NCBI RefSeq assembly: GCF_900112575.1
Contig: NZ_FOMH01000014.1
Coordinates: 1-64,000, forward strand
Direction of reading: 5' to 3'
DNA: 64,000 nucleotides
Source: Flavobacterium phragmitis
GTDB taxonomy: Bacteria > Bacteroidota > Bacteroidia > Flavobacteriales > Flavobacteriaceae
Both the position numbers and the translations under genes were made by a program. Of the stretch, positions 8,096 to 16,185 are shown one piece after another (position 1 is the first letter of the stretch; every line of letters starts with the position of its first letter). Below the pieces are notes generated by a model. It made no database searches. It had not been told where the DNA came from and saw only the letters and a program-made list of their open reading frames with translations.

Positions 8096-8919
8096 TGAGA
8101 ACAATAAAAGCAGGAGCAAAGTCTCCGGAAGTTTATTATTTGAATGAACTTTTAGCTAAGTTAAAATACAATGTAATAGTTTCAGATTATTTTGGAACAG
8201 CGACAGATAAAGCAATCAGGGATTTTCAGTCCAAAAACAATCTGGTTGTAGATGGTGTAGTCGGACTAAAAACATGGTCTTCACTTTTGGAAAAAAGTAA
8301 AAACGGCTTTTCTTCTAATTCCAAGTTGCTTTCCGAGCAAGACTTAATCAATTTCTCAAATCAGTTTAATTTGGAGCTTGCAGTGGTAAAAGCGGTAAAC
8401 GAAGTAGAAAGCAATGGAAAAGGTTTTCTGATTGACGGCCGACCAAAGATTTTATTTGAAGGACATATTTTCTGGAGAGAACTCGAAAAAAGAGGAATTA
8501 ATCCGAGAACTTATATGAATTCAAATAATCAGGATGTTTTATTCGAAAATTACACGAAGAAGTACTATGTAGGAGGAACAGCTGAGTATACACGTTTAGA
8601 AAAAGCTAAAAACCTCGCGCAGGATAAAAGAATCATTGATTCGGCAAACAGTTCCGCTTCCTGGGGATTGTTTCAAATTATGGGGTTTAATGCAGTTTCC
8701 ATCGGTTACAAAAGCATTGATGAGTTTGTAGAAAAAATGAATCAAAACGAAGGCGAGCATTTAAAAGCTTTTGGATTATTCTTAGAGAAAAACAATTTAA
8801 TCACAGTTCTAAGAAATAAAAACTGGGCATCATTTGCTTTAAAATACAATGGCCCAGCCTATAAAACGAATAAATATGACGAGAAGCTGATGAAAGCCTA
8901 TCAGAAATATTCAAGATAA
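8095..8919 (+). CDS. N-acetylmuramidase with N-terminal peptidoglycan-binding domain
   Basis: 274 residues. A PG_binding_1 domain covers about 5-66 (SPEVYYLNELLAKL, FGTATDKAIRDFQSKNNL, DGVVGLKTW). A muramidase domain of the DUF3380 type covers about 80-270, with the probable catalytic Glu105 in NEVESNGKGF, then GRPKILFEGHIFW and ASWGLFQIMGFNA. It should cut the glycan strands of peptidoglycan. There is no signal peptide, so a cytoplasmic product needs another export route or cell lysis; relatives are known as phage endolysins and as secreted antibacterial effectors. The start overlaps the preceding stop by one base. No holin, VgrG, Hcp or tail gene is in the window. Confidence 0.9.
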   Translation: MRTIKAGAKSPEVYYLNELLAKLKYNVIVSDYFGTATDKAIRDFQSKNNLVVDGVVGLKTWSSLLEKSKNGFSSNSKLLSEQDLINFSNQFNLELAVVKAVNEVESNGKGFLIDGRPKILFEGHIFWRELEKRGINPRTYMNSNNQDVLFENYTKKYYVGGTAEYTRLEKAKNLAQDKRIIDSANSSASWGLFQIMGFNAVSIGYKSIDEFVEKMNQNEGEHLKAFGLFLEKNNLITVLRNKNWASFALKYNGPAYKTNKYDEKLMKAYQKYSR

Positions 8920-8959
8920 ATAAAAGTGTTTCAGGTTTCATGTTTTACTATGAACATAG

Positions 8960-9095
8960 TTTTTTTACCGCAAAGAGCGCAAGGTTTTTTTCTGTGTAAA
9001 TGTTAAGAGAGCGTAGAAAAAGTTCGCAAAGCTTTGTGAATAAAAACTTTGCGAACCTTTGCGGAAATTCTTTGCGCTCTTTGCGGTAAAAAAAA
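8960..9095. repeat. Nested hairpin repeat, copy 1
   Basis: The outer arms (TTACCGCAAAGAGCGCAA at about 8965-8982 and its complement in 9071-9089) pair almost perfectly. Inside them GTTCGCAAAG (9022) pairs with CTTTGCGAAC (9047). The element occupies most of the gap after the muramidase gene. Two further copies follow at 9578 and 9734. It could fold in RNA on either strand and end transcription. Confidence 0.85.
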
Positions 9096-9154
9096 CTATA
9101 CTCAAAGTACAGCAACCTGAAACCTCAAACTTGAAACAAAAAAAACAATAAACT

Positions 9155-9529
9155 ATGAGTTATTTAGTAAATCAAATGATCAATTCTTTGTCCAATAAAG
9201 TTTTGAAATTAGAAAAAGCAAAAAGCGACCGCGATTACTCTGGCGGTGGCTGGTACGAAGAAGAAAAATACCAAATTTATCTGTATTCAGATTTTAGTGC
9301 AATTTACATCCGGGAATCTTTCAGAAGTGTTTCAGGAGGCGGACTTTATCTGCCAAATCAATCTTCTACAAAAGAATATGGAAAATGGAATATCTGTGAA
9401 GAGAACGGTAAACTATTTCTGGAAATGATTTTTGATGATAATTCCAGTGCCAAATTAGAAACCGAAAATCTAGGAACCGGAATTCAAAAACTTGGCGATC
9501 ATATCTGGAATCGTTATTTGATTAGTTGA
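9155..9529 (+). CDS. Small unrecognised protein
   Basis: 124 residues with no signal peptide and no membrane segment. A basic amphipathic N-terminus (residues 8-26, NSLSNKVLKLEKAKS) is followed by strand-rich sequence with WYEEEKYQIYLYSDF, SGGGLY and WNICEENGKLFLEM. The second half could form a small beta barrel of the lipocalin-like kind, but no family is recognised. It lies between two copies of the nested hairpin repeat, which separate it from the muramidase gene and from pheT. Whether it belongs to the muramidase cluster is unclear. Confidence 0.65.
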   Translation: MSYLVNQMINSLSNKVLKLEKAKSDRDYSGGGWYEEEKYQIYLYSDFSAIYIRESFRSVSGGGLYLPNQSSTKEYGKWNICEENGKLFLEMIFDDNSSAKLETENLGTGIQKLGDHIWNRYLIS

Positions 9530-9577
9530 GTTGTTTCAAGTTTCAGGTTTCAAGTTTCAAGTTTTGCTATGTGTGTA

Positions 9578-9706
9578 TTTTTACCGCAAAGAACGCGAGG
9601 TTTTTTTTCTATGCAAACGTTAACAGAATGTAGAAAAGTTCGCAAGGCTTTGTGAGTAAAAACTTTGCGAACCTTTGCGAAAAATCTTTGCGCTCTTTGC
9701 GGTAAA
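9578..9706. repeat. Nested hairpin repeat, copy 2
   Basis: Same architecture as the copy at 8960: outer arms TTTTACCGCAAAGA...TCTTTGCGGTAAAA and inner arms GTTCGCAAGG/CTTTGCGAAC. It differs at scattered positions, so it is diverged rather than freshly copied. It is preceded by a TTTCAAGTTTCAGG-type simple repeat (9534-9563). Confidence 0.85.
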
Positions 9707-9733
9707 ACTACACTCAAAATATAGCAATAAGAA

Positions 9734-9843
9734 TGTTTTTTTATGTAAACTTTTAATGAAAACATAAAAAAAGGTTCGTAAAGCTTTATAAATAAAAACT
9801 TTGCGAACCTTTGCGTAAATCTTAGCGTTCTTTGCGGTAAAAT
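9734..9843. repeat. Nested hairpin repeat, copy 3 (left arm lost)
   Basis: The right outer arm (TTCTTTGCGGTAAAA near 9829-9843) and the inner hairpin (GTTCGTAAAG/CTTTGCGAAC) are present, but the left TTACCGCAAAGA arm is missing and replaced by AT-rich sequence. It is a decayed copy. Together with copy 2 it fills the 365-base gap before pheT. Confidence 0.8.
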
Positions 9844-9893
9844 TATGTTCAAAGTATAGAAAACTGAACCTTTAAACCTGAAAAAAAAAAAAA

Positions 9894-12314
9894 CTATCTC
9901 AAACTAGCACCAAGCTCAGTTTCGAATGTCTGTTGTAATTTAGACATGATTTTATCGATTTGAGAATCGGTTAACGTTTTGCTGTTGTCCTGAATTGTAA
10001 AGCTTAAAGCGTAAGATTTCTTTCCTTCTGGCAATTTACTCCCTTGGTAAACATCAAATAAATTAACATCTTTTAAAAGTGCTTTTTCTGTTTGTTTTGC
10101 AAGGTTGAAAATGCTTTCGTAAGTCGTGCTTTCGTCAATTAACAAAGCTAAATCTCTACGAACTTCAGGATATTTAGGAATTTCAGTGTACTTAATTTTT
10201 CCTGTAATGATTTTCAAAACCAAATCCCAGTTAAAATCAGCATAATAAACATCTTGTTTAATACCGAAATGCTTTAAAATAGGCTTTTTAACCACACCCA
10301 TTTCAACTAAAATATCATTATTATATGTAATAGCAGTTCCTTCAGAATAAATATCAGATTGAACCGGAGCATTTGAAATCTTCTCAATTCCTAAACGAGA
10401 CAAAATCGCTTTTACGTATCCTTTTAGTAAAAAGAAATCTGTTGTTTTCTGCGGACTTGTCCATGTTTCTTTGTTTCTGTTTCCTGAAATTAATAAAGAA
10501 AGATGTTTGTGCTCTTCGTATCCATTTAAATATTTATGGTAAGTTTTACCAAATTCAAATAACTTTAGATCAGAATTTTTTCTGTTGATGTTGTATGAAA
10601 CAGCTTCTAAACCAGAGAATAATAAAGACTGACGTAGCGTTGCTAAGTCACTGCTCAACGGATTCAGCATCGAAACATTATGTTCTTCTTTTAATGAAGT
10701 CGATAATTTAGCGTATGCCGCTGTTGTCAATGAATTGGCCATCATTTCATGGAATCCTTGAGAATTCAACTGAGAAGCGATAGTATTTTGAACTTTATAA
10801 TCTTCTGTTCTTGGTGAATTGGCTACAGTCGCATTGAATTTCTTAGAGAAATTAATGTTATTATAACCGTAAACTCTAAGGATTTCTTCGATTACATCAA
10901 TTTCACGCTGCACATCTACACGATAAGCAGGAATTGTTAAGCCTAGACCAGAATCAGAAACGCTGTTTACTTTAATATCCAAAGAAACTAAAATCTTTTT
11001 GATAGTATCTTTTGAAATTTCCTGACCAATGATTTTAGATACATGGCTGAAATTCAACAAAACAGAAAAATCTTCCACTTTTTTAGGATACACTTCCACG
11101 ACATCAGAAGTGATTTTTCCGCCAGCCACTTCCTGAATTAAAAGTGCTGCACGTTTTAAAGCATATTCTGTAATAGTTGGATCAATTCCTCTTTCAAATC
11201 TAAAAGAAGCATCTGTACTTAATTGGTGTCTTTTTGCTGTTTTACGAATGCTAACTGGATCGAAATAAGCACTTTCTAAGAAAATTGAAGTAGTTCCTTC
11301 AGAAACACCCGATTTTTTTCCACCGAAAACTCCGGCAATACATAACGGCCCTTTTTCGTCGCAGATCATTAAATCCTCTTTATGGAGCGTTCTTTCTACA
11401 TCGTCAAGCGTAACAAATTTAGTTCCTTCTTCAACCGTTTTTACGATAATTTTTCCGTTGATTTTTGCAGCATCAAAAGCATGTAAAGGTTGTCCTAATT
11501 CGTGTAATACATAATTAGTAACGTCAACGATATTATTTTTTGGAGTTAAACCAATAGCTTTTAAACGATCTTGTAACCAGCTTGGAGATTCATGTACAGA
11601 AATGCCAGAAATCGTTACACCACAATATCTTGGAGCTAAATGATTGTCTTCAACATTTACATCAATTTTAAGTGTGCGCATATCGACTCTAAAATTGCTT
11701 ACAGAAGGTGTAATTAATTCGATATTAACACCACGTTGTAACATTCCGGCTCTTAAATCACGTGCAGTTCCATAATGACTCATCGCATCGGCACGGTTAG
11801 GTGTCAATCCAATTTCGAATACTTCGTCATTCGCAATTTTAAATACTTCAGAAGCAGGAGTTCCGGGAACTAAATCCTCAGCCAAAACCATGATTCCGTC
11901 ATGACTTGAGCCTAATCCTAATTCATCTTCCGCACAGATCATTCCGTGGCTTTCTTGTCCGCGGATTTTTCCTTTTTTAATGGTAAATTCGGCACCATCT
12001 TTATCGTATAAAATAGTTCCGATTGTAGCAACTGGCACTTTTTGTCCTGCAGCAACGTTAGCAGCACCGCAAACAATTTGTATAGGAGCTTCTAAACCAA
12101 CATTTACTGTAGTAACTTTCAATCTATCGGCATCGGGGTGTTTTTCGCAAGTCAGTACGTGTCCAACCACAACTCCTTCTAATCCTCCTTTTATCGATTG
12201 GTATTTTTCGACAACTTCAACTTCCAAACCAAGATCTGTAAGTAATTCTGAAGTCTGTTCAGATGTCCAATCTGTTTTAATAAATTGTTTTAACCAGTTG
12301 TAAGATATTTTCAT
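9894..12314 (-). CDS. pheT: Phenylalanine--tRNA ligase beta subunit
   Basis: 806 residues, the usual length. It forms the alpha2-beta2 enzyme that charges tRNA-Phe in the cytoplasm. Domains in order: an N-terminal segment MKISYNWLKQFI; a tRNA-binding EMAP-like domain (about 42-155, GHVLTCEKHPDADRLKVT); the B3/B4 editing region (about 215-390, NIVDVTNYVLHELGQPLHAF); B5 (about 410-480); a core catalytic-like domain; and a C-terminal anticodon-binding FDX-ACB domain (about 712-806, PKYPEVRRDLALLI). pheS is not adjacent, which is common in this phylum. A TATATTTG box lies 31 bases upstream of the start. Confidence 0.98.
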   Translation of the reverse strand: MKISYNWLKQFIKTDWTSEQTSELLTDLGLEVEVVEKYQSIKGGLEGVVVGHVLTCEKHPDADRLKVTTVNVGLEAPIQIVCGAANVAAGQKVPVATIGTILYDKDGAEFTIKKGKIRGQESHGMICAEDELGLGSSHDGIMVLAEDLVPGTPASEVFKIANDEVFEIGLTPNRADAMSHYGTARDLRAGMLQRGVNIELITPSVSNFRVDMRTLKIDVNVEDNHLAPRYCGVTISGISVHESPSWLQDRLKAIGLTPKNNIVDVTNYVLHELGQPLHAFDAAKINGKIIVKTVEEGTKFVTLDDVERTLHKEDLMICDEKGPLCIAGVFGGKKSGVSEGTTSIFLESAYFDPVSIRKTAKRHQLSTDASFRFERGIDPTITEYALKRAALLIQEVAGGKITSDVVEVYPKKVEDFSVLLNFSHVSKIIGQEISKDTIKKILVSLDIKVNSVSDSGLGLTIPAYRVDVQREIDVIEEILRVYGYNNINFSKKFNATVANSPRTEDYKVQNTIASQLNSQGFHEMMANSLTTAAYAKLSTSLKEEHNVSMLNPLSSDLATLRQSLLFSGLEAVSYNINRKNSDLKLFEFGKTYHKYLNGYEEHKHLSLLISGNRNKETWTSPQKTTDFFLLKGYVKAILSRLGIEKISNAPVQSDIYSEGTAITYNNDILVEMGVVKKPILKHFGIKQDVYYADFNWDLVLKIITGKIKYTEIPKYPEVRRDLALLIDESTTYESIFNLAKQTEKALLKDVNLFDVYQGSKLPEGKKSYALSFTIQDNSKTLTDSQIDKIMSKLQQTFETELGASLR

Positions 12315-12344
12315 TGTAACTTTTTTATTCTTAAATCAAGGTTA

Positions 12345-12352
12345 CAAATATA
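12345..12352 (-). promoter_or_regulatory. -7 box for pheT
   Basis: TATATTTG on the minus strand matches the Bacteroidota -7 consensus. It stands 31 bases before the ATG. No TTG is visible at the expected upstream distance, so this is a partial promoter call. Confidence 0.5.
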
Positions 12353-12557
12353 AGGATTGCGTCGTGGAGTAAGAAAAAAATATTTGGTTTTTTCTTGCTG
12401 TTTTTTTGTGATTGGAAAATGCTGTATAATAAGTATTTGATAATTTATCTATTAAAATTTTATTAATTAAATATTATAAAAGACTAAAAAAATCGAATGT
12501 GTAATTTTTGTGCTATAAGATGAATGATTAGTGCTATTCTGTTTCTTTTTATGAGAC

Positions 12558-12565
12558 TAAATTTG
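12558..12565 (+). promoter_or_regulatory. -7 box for the aldehyde dehydrogenase gene
   Basis: TAAATTTG matches the -7 consensus and ends 24 bases before the ATG at 12590. No matching TTG lies 17-23 bases upstream, which would fit a promoter needing an activator such as the AraC-type protein at 16186. Confidence 0.45.
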
Positions 12566-12589
12566 GATTAAATCAAAAAAGAATATCTT

Positions 12590-14095
12590 ATGAGTACCAC
12601 AGCAAAAAGACCTGAATTCAAGGCAAAATACGATAATTATATTGGTGGAAAGTTTGTAGCGCCAATTAAAGGAGAATATTTTGATGTACTTTCTCCAATT
12701 GATGGAAAAGTATTTACAAAAGCAGCACATTCTGGAAAAGAAGACTTAGAACTGGCTGTTGATACAGCTTATGAAGCATTTAAAACGTGGGGAAAAACTT
12801 CTGTAACCGAAAGAAGTATTCTGTTAAATAAGATTGCTCAAAAAATTGAAGATAACCTAGAGTATATCGCAACTGTTGAAACTATTGATAACGGAAAACC
12901 AATCCGTGAAACGTTGGCGGCAGATATTCCGTTGGCAATAGATCACTTTAGATATTTTGCAGGAGTAATCCGTTCTGAAGAAAGTTCAATCGCAGAATTG
13001 GATTCGCAGACGGTTTCCATCGCTTTAAGCGAACCTCTTGGTGTTGTTGCTCAAATTATTCCTTGGAATTTCCCAATCTTAATGGCAGTCTGGAAAATTG
13101 CGCCGGCTCTTGCCGCTGGAAACACAATCGTTTTAAAACCTGCAGAAAGCACACCGATTTCGATTATGGTTTTAATGGAATTAATTGGAGATATTCTTCC
13201 TCCAGGAGTTCTAAACATTGTAAATGGTTTTGGTGCTGAATTAGGTCGTCCGTTAGTAACCAATAAAAAAGTATCTAAAGCAGCTTTTACTGGTTCGACT
13301 ACTACTGGACGTTTGGTAATGCAGTATGCAACTGAAAACATTATTCCAGTAACTTTGGAATTAGGCGGAAAATCTCCAAATATTTTCTTCCCTTCTGTGG
13401 CAGATCATGATGATGATTTCTTTGATAAAGCAGTTGAAGGAGCAGTTTTATTTGCACTTAATCAAGGAGAAATCTGTACTTGTCCTTCCAGATTGTTGAT
13501 TCATGAAGATATTTACGAGAAGTTTATTAAAAAAGTAATTGAAAGAACAGAAGCAATTGTAGCCGGAAATCCGTTAGATAAATCGACTATGATTGGTGCT
13601 CAGACTTCGATTGTTCAGAAAGAAAAAATCATGTCTTATATCAAATTAGGAAAAGAGGAAGGTGCTGAATTACTGACTGGAGGAGATGAAAATAAACTAG
13701 GTGGCGAATTAGAAGGCGGTTACTACATTAAGCCAACTTTATTTAAAGGGCACAACAAAATGCGAATTTTTCAGGAAGAGATTTTCGGACCTGTTTTGGC
13801 GGTTACGACTTTTAAAACGACAGAAGAAGCTATTGAAATTGCAAATGATACGATGTATGGTTTAGGAGCAGGAGTTTGGACTCGTGATGCTCATGAAATT
13901 TATCAGGTTCCAAGAGCGATTCAATCTGGTCGTGTCTGGATTAATCAATACCATTCTTATCCTGCTGGTGCTCCATTTGGTGGCTATAAACAATCCGGAA
14001 TTGGTCGTGAAAATCATAAAATGATGTTGAGCCAATACCGTCAAACTAAAAACATGCTGATTTCTTATGATAAAAAGAAATTAGGTTTCTTCTAA
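12590..14095 (+). CDS. NAD(P)-dependent aldehyde dehydrogenase
   Basis: 501 residues, a full-length ALDH-superfamily enzyme that oxidises aldehydes to acids in the cytoplasm. Visible motifs are PWNFPILMAVWKIAPALAAG (158-177), the coenzyme-binding FTGSTTTGR (233-241), the general base E257 in LELGGKSP and the nucleophile C296 in NQGEICTCPSR. The C-terminal FGGYKQSGIGRE is also typical. It resembles the group paired with alcohol dehydrogenase and DUF779 proteins. The zinc alcohol dehydrogenase gene follows 258 bases downstream on the same strand. The substrate cannot be read from sequence; acetaldehyde or other short aldehydes are likely. Confidence 0.95.
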   Translation: MSTTAKRPEFKAKYDNYIGGKFVAPIKGEYFDVLSPIDGKVFTKAAHSGKEDLELAVDTAYEAFKTWGKTSVTERSILLNKIAQKIEDNLEYIATVETIDNGKPIRETLAADIPLAIDHFRYFAGVIRSEESSIAELDSQTVSIALSEPLGVVAQIIPWNFPILMAVWKIAPALAAGNTIVLKPAESTPISIMVLMELIGDILPPGVLNIVNGFGAELGRPLVTNKKVSKAAFTGSTTTGRLVMQYATENIIPVTLELGGKSPNIFFPSVADHDDDFFDKAVEGAVLFALNQGEICTCPSRLLIHEDIYEKFIKKVIERTEAIVAGNPLDKSTMIGAQTSIVQKEKIMSYIKLGKEEGAELLTGGDENKLGGELEGGYYIKPTLFKGHNKMRIFQEEIFGPVLAVTTFKTTEEAIEIANDTMYGLGAGVWTRDAHEIYQVPRAIQSGRVWINQYHSYPAGAPFGGYKQSGIGRENHKMMLSQYRQTKNMLISYDKKKLGFF

Positions 14096-14134
14096 AGAAT
14101 TAGGACTATTACTTGTACTAATTTTTAAAAATAG

Positions 14135-14256
14135 CACACGGATGATACTGATTCGCTAACACGAAGACACGGATTGAGACGGATTTTTTTTATTAATCTG
14201 CAAAAATCCGTTTTAATCTGCGTTTTTACGAAGTAAATCTGTTTTATCAGCGTCAT
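14135..14256. repeat. Intergenic inverted repeat (CGGATT / AATCCG family)
   Basis: The left part contains ACACGGATTGAGACGGATTTTT (about 14168-14188) and the right part its near complement AAAAATCCGTTTTAATCTGCG (about 14202-14222). Outer parts of the arms match less well (CGAAG at 14162 and 14229). It separates the aldehyde and alcohol dehydrogenase genes and probably folds in the transcript. Confidence 0.6.
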
Positions 14257-14353
14257 TTAATTATTATTTCGTTTGGTAGATTGTTCATAAAAAGAATATA
14301 AACCAGAGATTAGGAAATCGGTAGGTTTTCTATTCTCGTAAAACCATATAATT

Positions 14354-15388
14354 ATGCTTCCAAAAACAATGAAAGCCGCGGTCGTCAGAGAATTTGGATC
14401 TCTTTTAAAAATTGAAGAGGTTGAAGTAAAACGCCCAGGCAGAAATGAAATTCTTGTAAAAGTAATTGCAAGTGGCGTTTGCCATACCGATTTACATGCC
14501 GTTGACGGAGATTGGCCGGTTAAACCTAAAATGCCGTTAATTCCGGGACACGAAGCCGTTGGTTATGTTGCCGCGGTAGGACAGGATGTTAAAAATGTAA
14601 AGGAAGGAGATGCCGTTGGTGTGCCTTGGTTGTACAGCGCGTGCGGTGGCTGTGATCATTGCATTACTGGCTGGGAAACATTATGCGAAAGTCAACAGAA
14701 TGGAGGTTACAGCGTGGATGGTGGATTTGCAGAATTTGTTATTGCAGATGCCAGATATGTGGGGATTTTACCTTCGAATGTAAACTTTATCGAAATGGCT
14801 CCGATTTTGTGTGCGGGTGTAACTGTTTACAAAGGATTAAAAGAAACTGAGGTTAAACCTGGCGAATGGGTGGCTATTTCTGGGATTGGAGGTTTAGGTC
14901 ACGTTGCAGTACAATACGCAAAAGCGATGGGAATGAACGTAGCTGCAATTGATATTGGAGATGATAAATTGGAACTGGCAAAAAAACTAGGTGCCGATTT
15001 GGTTGTGAATGCGAAAAATCAAAATCCTGGAGAATTCTTAAAGAAAGAAGTTGGTGGAATGCATGGGGCGTTGATTACCGCAGTTTCTCCAATTGCTTTC
15101 AAACAAGGGCTTGAAACATTGAGAAGAAAAGGTACAATGGCATTAAACGGACTTCCTCCAGGGAATTTTGATTTGTCTATTTTTGATACGGTTTTAAATA
15201 GAATTACGATTAGAGGTTCAATCGTTGGAACCCGAAAAGACATGAAAGAAGCAATTGAGTTTGCTGCTGACGGAAAGGTTAAAGCAACCGTAACAACCTC
15301 TAAATTGGAAGATGTAAACACCGTTTTTGATAAAATGAAAAAAGGACAGATTGAAGGAAGAATTGTTCTGGATATCGCAAGTTCTTAA
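14354..15388 (+). CDS. Zinc-dependent alcohol dehydrogenase (AdhP-like)
   Basis: 344 residues, a medium-chain dehydrogenase that interconverts alcohols and aldehydes with NAD. Catalytic zinc ligands C43, H66 (GHEAVG, with E67) and C153 are present. The structural-zinc cysteines are C97, C100, C103 and C111 in the CGGCDHC...LC lobe. The nucleotide-binding motif is GIGGLGH at about 177-183. It follows the aldehyde dehydrogenase gene, so alcohols could be oxidised to acids in two steps. A strong terminator follows at 15404. The start is ATG at 14354; an ATG at 14369 (MKAAVV) is also possible and would match many relatives. Confidence 0.95.
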   Translation: MLPKTMKAAVVREFGSLLKIEEVEVKRPGRNEILVKVIASGVCHTDLHAVDGDWPVKPKMPLIPGHEAVGYVAAVGQDVKNVKEGDAVGVPWLYSACGGCDHCITGWETLCESQQNGGYSVDGGFAEFVIADARYVGILPSNVNFIEMAPILCAGVTVYKGLKETEVKPGEWVAISGIGGLGHVAVQYAKAMGMNVAAIDIGDDKLELAKKLGADLVVNAKNQNPGEFLKKEVGGMHGALITAVSPIAFKQGLETLRRKGTMALNGLPPGNFDLSIFDTVLNRITIRGSIVGTRKDMKEAIEFAADGKVKATVTTSKLEDVNTVFDKMKKGQIEGRIVLDIASS

Positions 15389-15403
15389 ATAGTTGGTTAT
15401 GTT

Positions 15404-15439
15404 AAAAGGCTGTCCAATAGTTTTTGGATAGCCTTTTTT
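15404..15439 (+). terminator. Terminator after alcohol dehydrogenase gene
   Basis: AAAAGGCTGTCCAA (15404-15417) pairs with TTGGATAGCCTTTT (15424-15437), with one G-U pair and a 6-base loop, followed by T residues. It is placed 16 bases after the stop codon. Confidence 0.85.
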
Positions 15440-15500
15440 GATTCAGAAAGATCAGTTTCGGGAAACAATATATTTATAGAAGCTGTTTTTGTTTTTAATG

Positions 15501-15567
15501 GCAAAGCTCCAGAGGAGCGATATCTTTTAAAAAGTTGTAATATTTCGCTCCTCTGGAGCTCTTTTGC
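15501..15567. repeat. Intergenic inverted repeat (CTCCAGAGGAGCG family)
   Basis: AGCTCCAGAGGAGCGA (15505-15520) pairs perfectly over 16 bases with 15545-15560, and GCAAA/TTTTGC lie just outside. The 24-base interior is AT-rich. It is of the type repeated between genes in Flavobacterium. It lies in the 303-base gap between the alcohol dehydrogenase and DUF779 genes, which also holds the terminator at 15404 and a weaker hairpin at 15639-15676. Confidence 0.7.
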
Positions 15568-15638
15568 AAAACTGTAATTGATTTTCTATAAATATCTCGC
15601 CTCGCTGAGGCTTTATAAATAGTAAGATTGTAAAAAAT

Positions 15639-15676
15639 AAAAGAGAGCCTAGATACTTTTTCGAAACCTCTCTTTT
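15639..15676 (+). other. Hairpin in front of the DUF779 gene
   Basis: AAAAGAGAG (15639-15647) pairs with CTCTCTTTT (15668-15676), with a 20-base interior, and T residues follow. It ends 15 bases before the ATG at 15692. It looks like a terminator or attenuator in the leader of the DUF779 gene. The long loop makes this weak. Confidence 0.35.
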
Positions 15677-15691
15677 TTAATTTTCAAAGTT

Positions 15692-16066
15692 ATGATTAAA
15701 CGTATTGATGCCACAGAAAAAGCAGTTGAATTAATCAATATCCTTAAGGAAAAACACGGAGATTTAATGTTTTACCAAGCAGGAGGATGTTGTGAAGGCA
15801 CGCAGCCACAATGTTTTGAAAAAGGAGGTTATTATCAGCGTACCGGGGACGTTTGTATTGGTACAGTCGAAGACGTGGAATTTTGGGTAGACAAAGATTT
15901 ATTCGAATACTGGAAACATGCTCATTTTACTTTGACCGTAATTGATGCATTTGGAGTAGGAGGTTTTTCTCTAGAAACCCCATTAAAAAAGACTTTTCAA
16001 ATAGAATATCGAATTTTTACTCCCGAAGAAGAAAAGGATTTAGAACCAGTTTTTAGGATTGAATAA
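15692..16066 (+). CDS. DUF779 family protein, aldehyde dehydrogenase partner
   Basis: 124 residues with no signal peptide. The Cys-rich start GGCCEGTQPQCF (about 31-42) and RTGDVCIG (51-58) are hallmarks of DUF779, whose members are usually encoded next to aldehyde dehydrogenases. The clustered cysteines could bind a metal or take part in redox chemistry, but the role is not established. Here it lies in the same block as an aldehyde and an alcohol dehydrogenase, 300 bases downstream and past a strong terminator, so it may have its own promoter. Confidence 0.9.
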   Translation: MIKRIDATEKAVELINILKEKHGDLMFYQAGGCCEGTQPQCFEKGGYYQRTGDVCIGTVEDVEFWVDKDLFEYWKHAHFTLTVIDAFGVGGFSLETPLKKTFQIEYRIFTPEEEKDLEPVFRIE

Positions 16067-16185
16067 TAAGTTTTCAGTCTCAGTCTCAGTTTTCAGTTTA
16101 TTGAGATTGAGTGTTTTTTTTTGCTTCAGGTTTCAAGTTTCAGGTTTGAAAAACTTTGAACCTTTGCATCTTTGTCACTTTGTAT

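Noticed and set aside
3849..9529. Prophage or tailocin
   Set aside because: Only the muramidase is phage-like; no capsid, tail, holin, terminase or integrase gene is present, so I do not call one.
9550..9852. Open frame of 100 codons on the minus strand
   Set aside because: It is entirely made of the nested hairpin repeats; the translation repeats itself because the DNA does.
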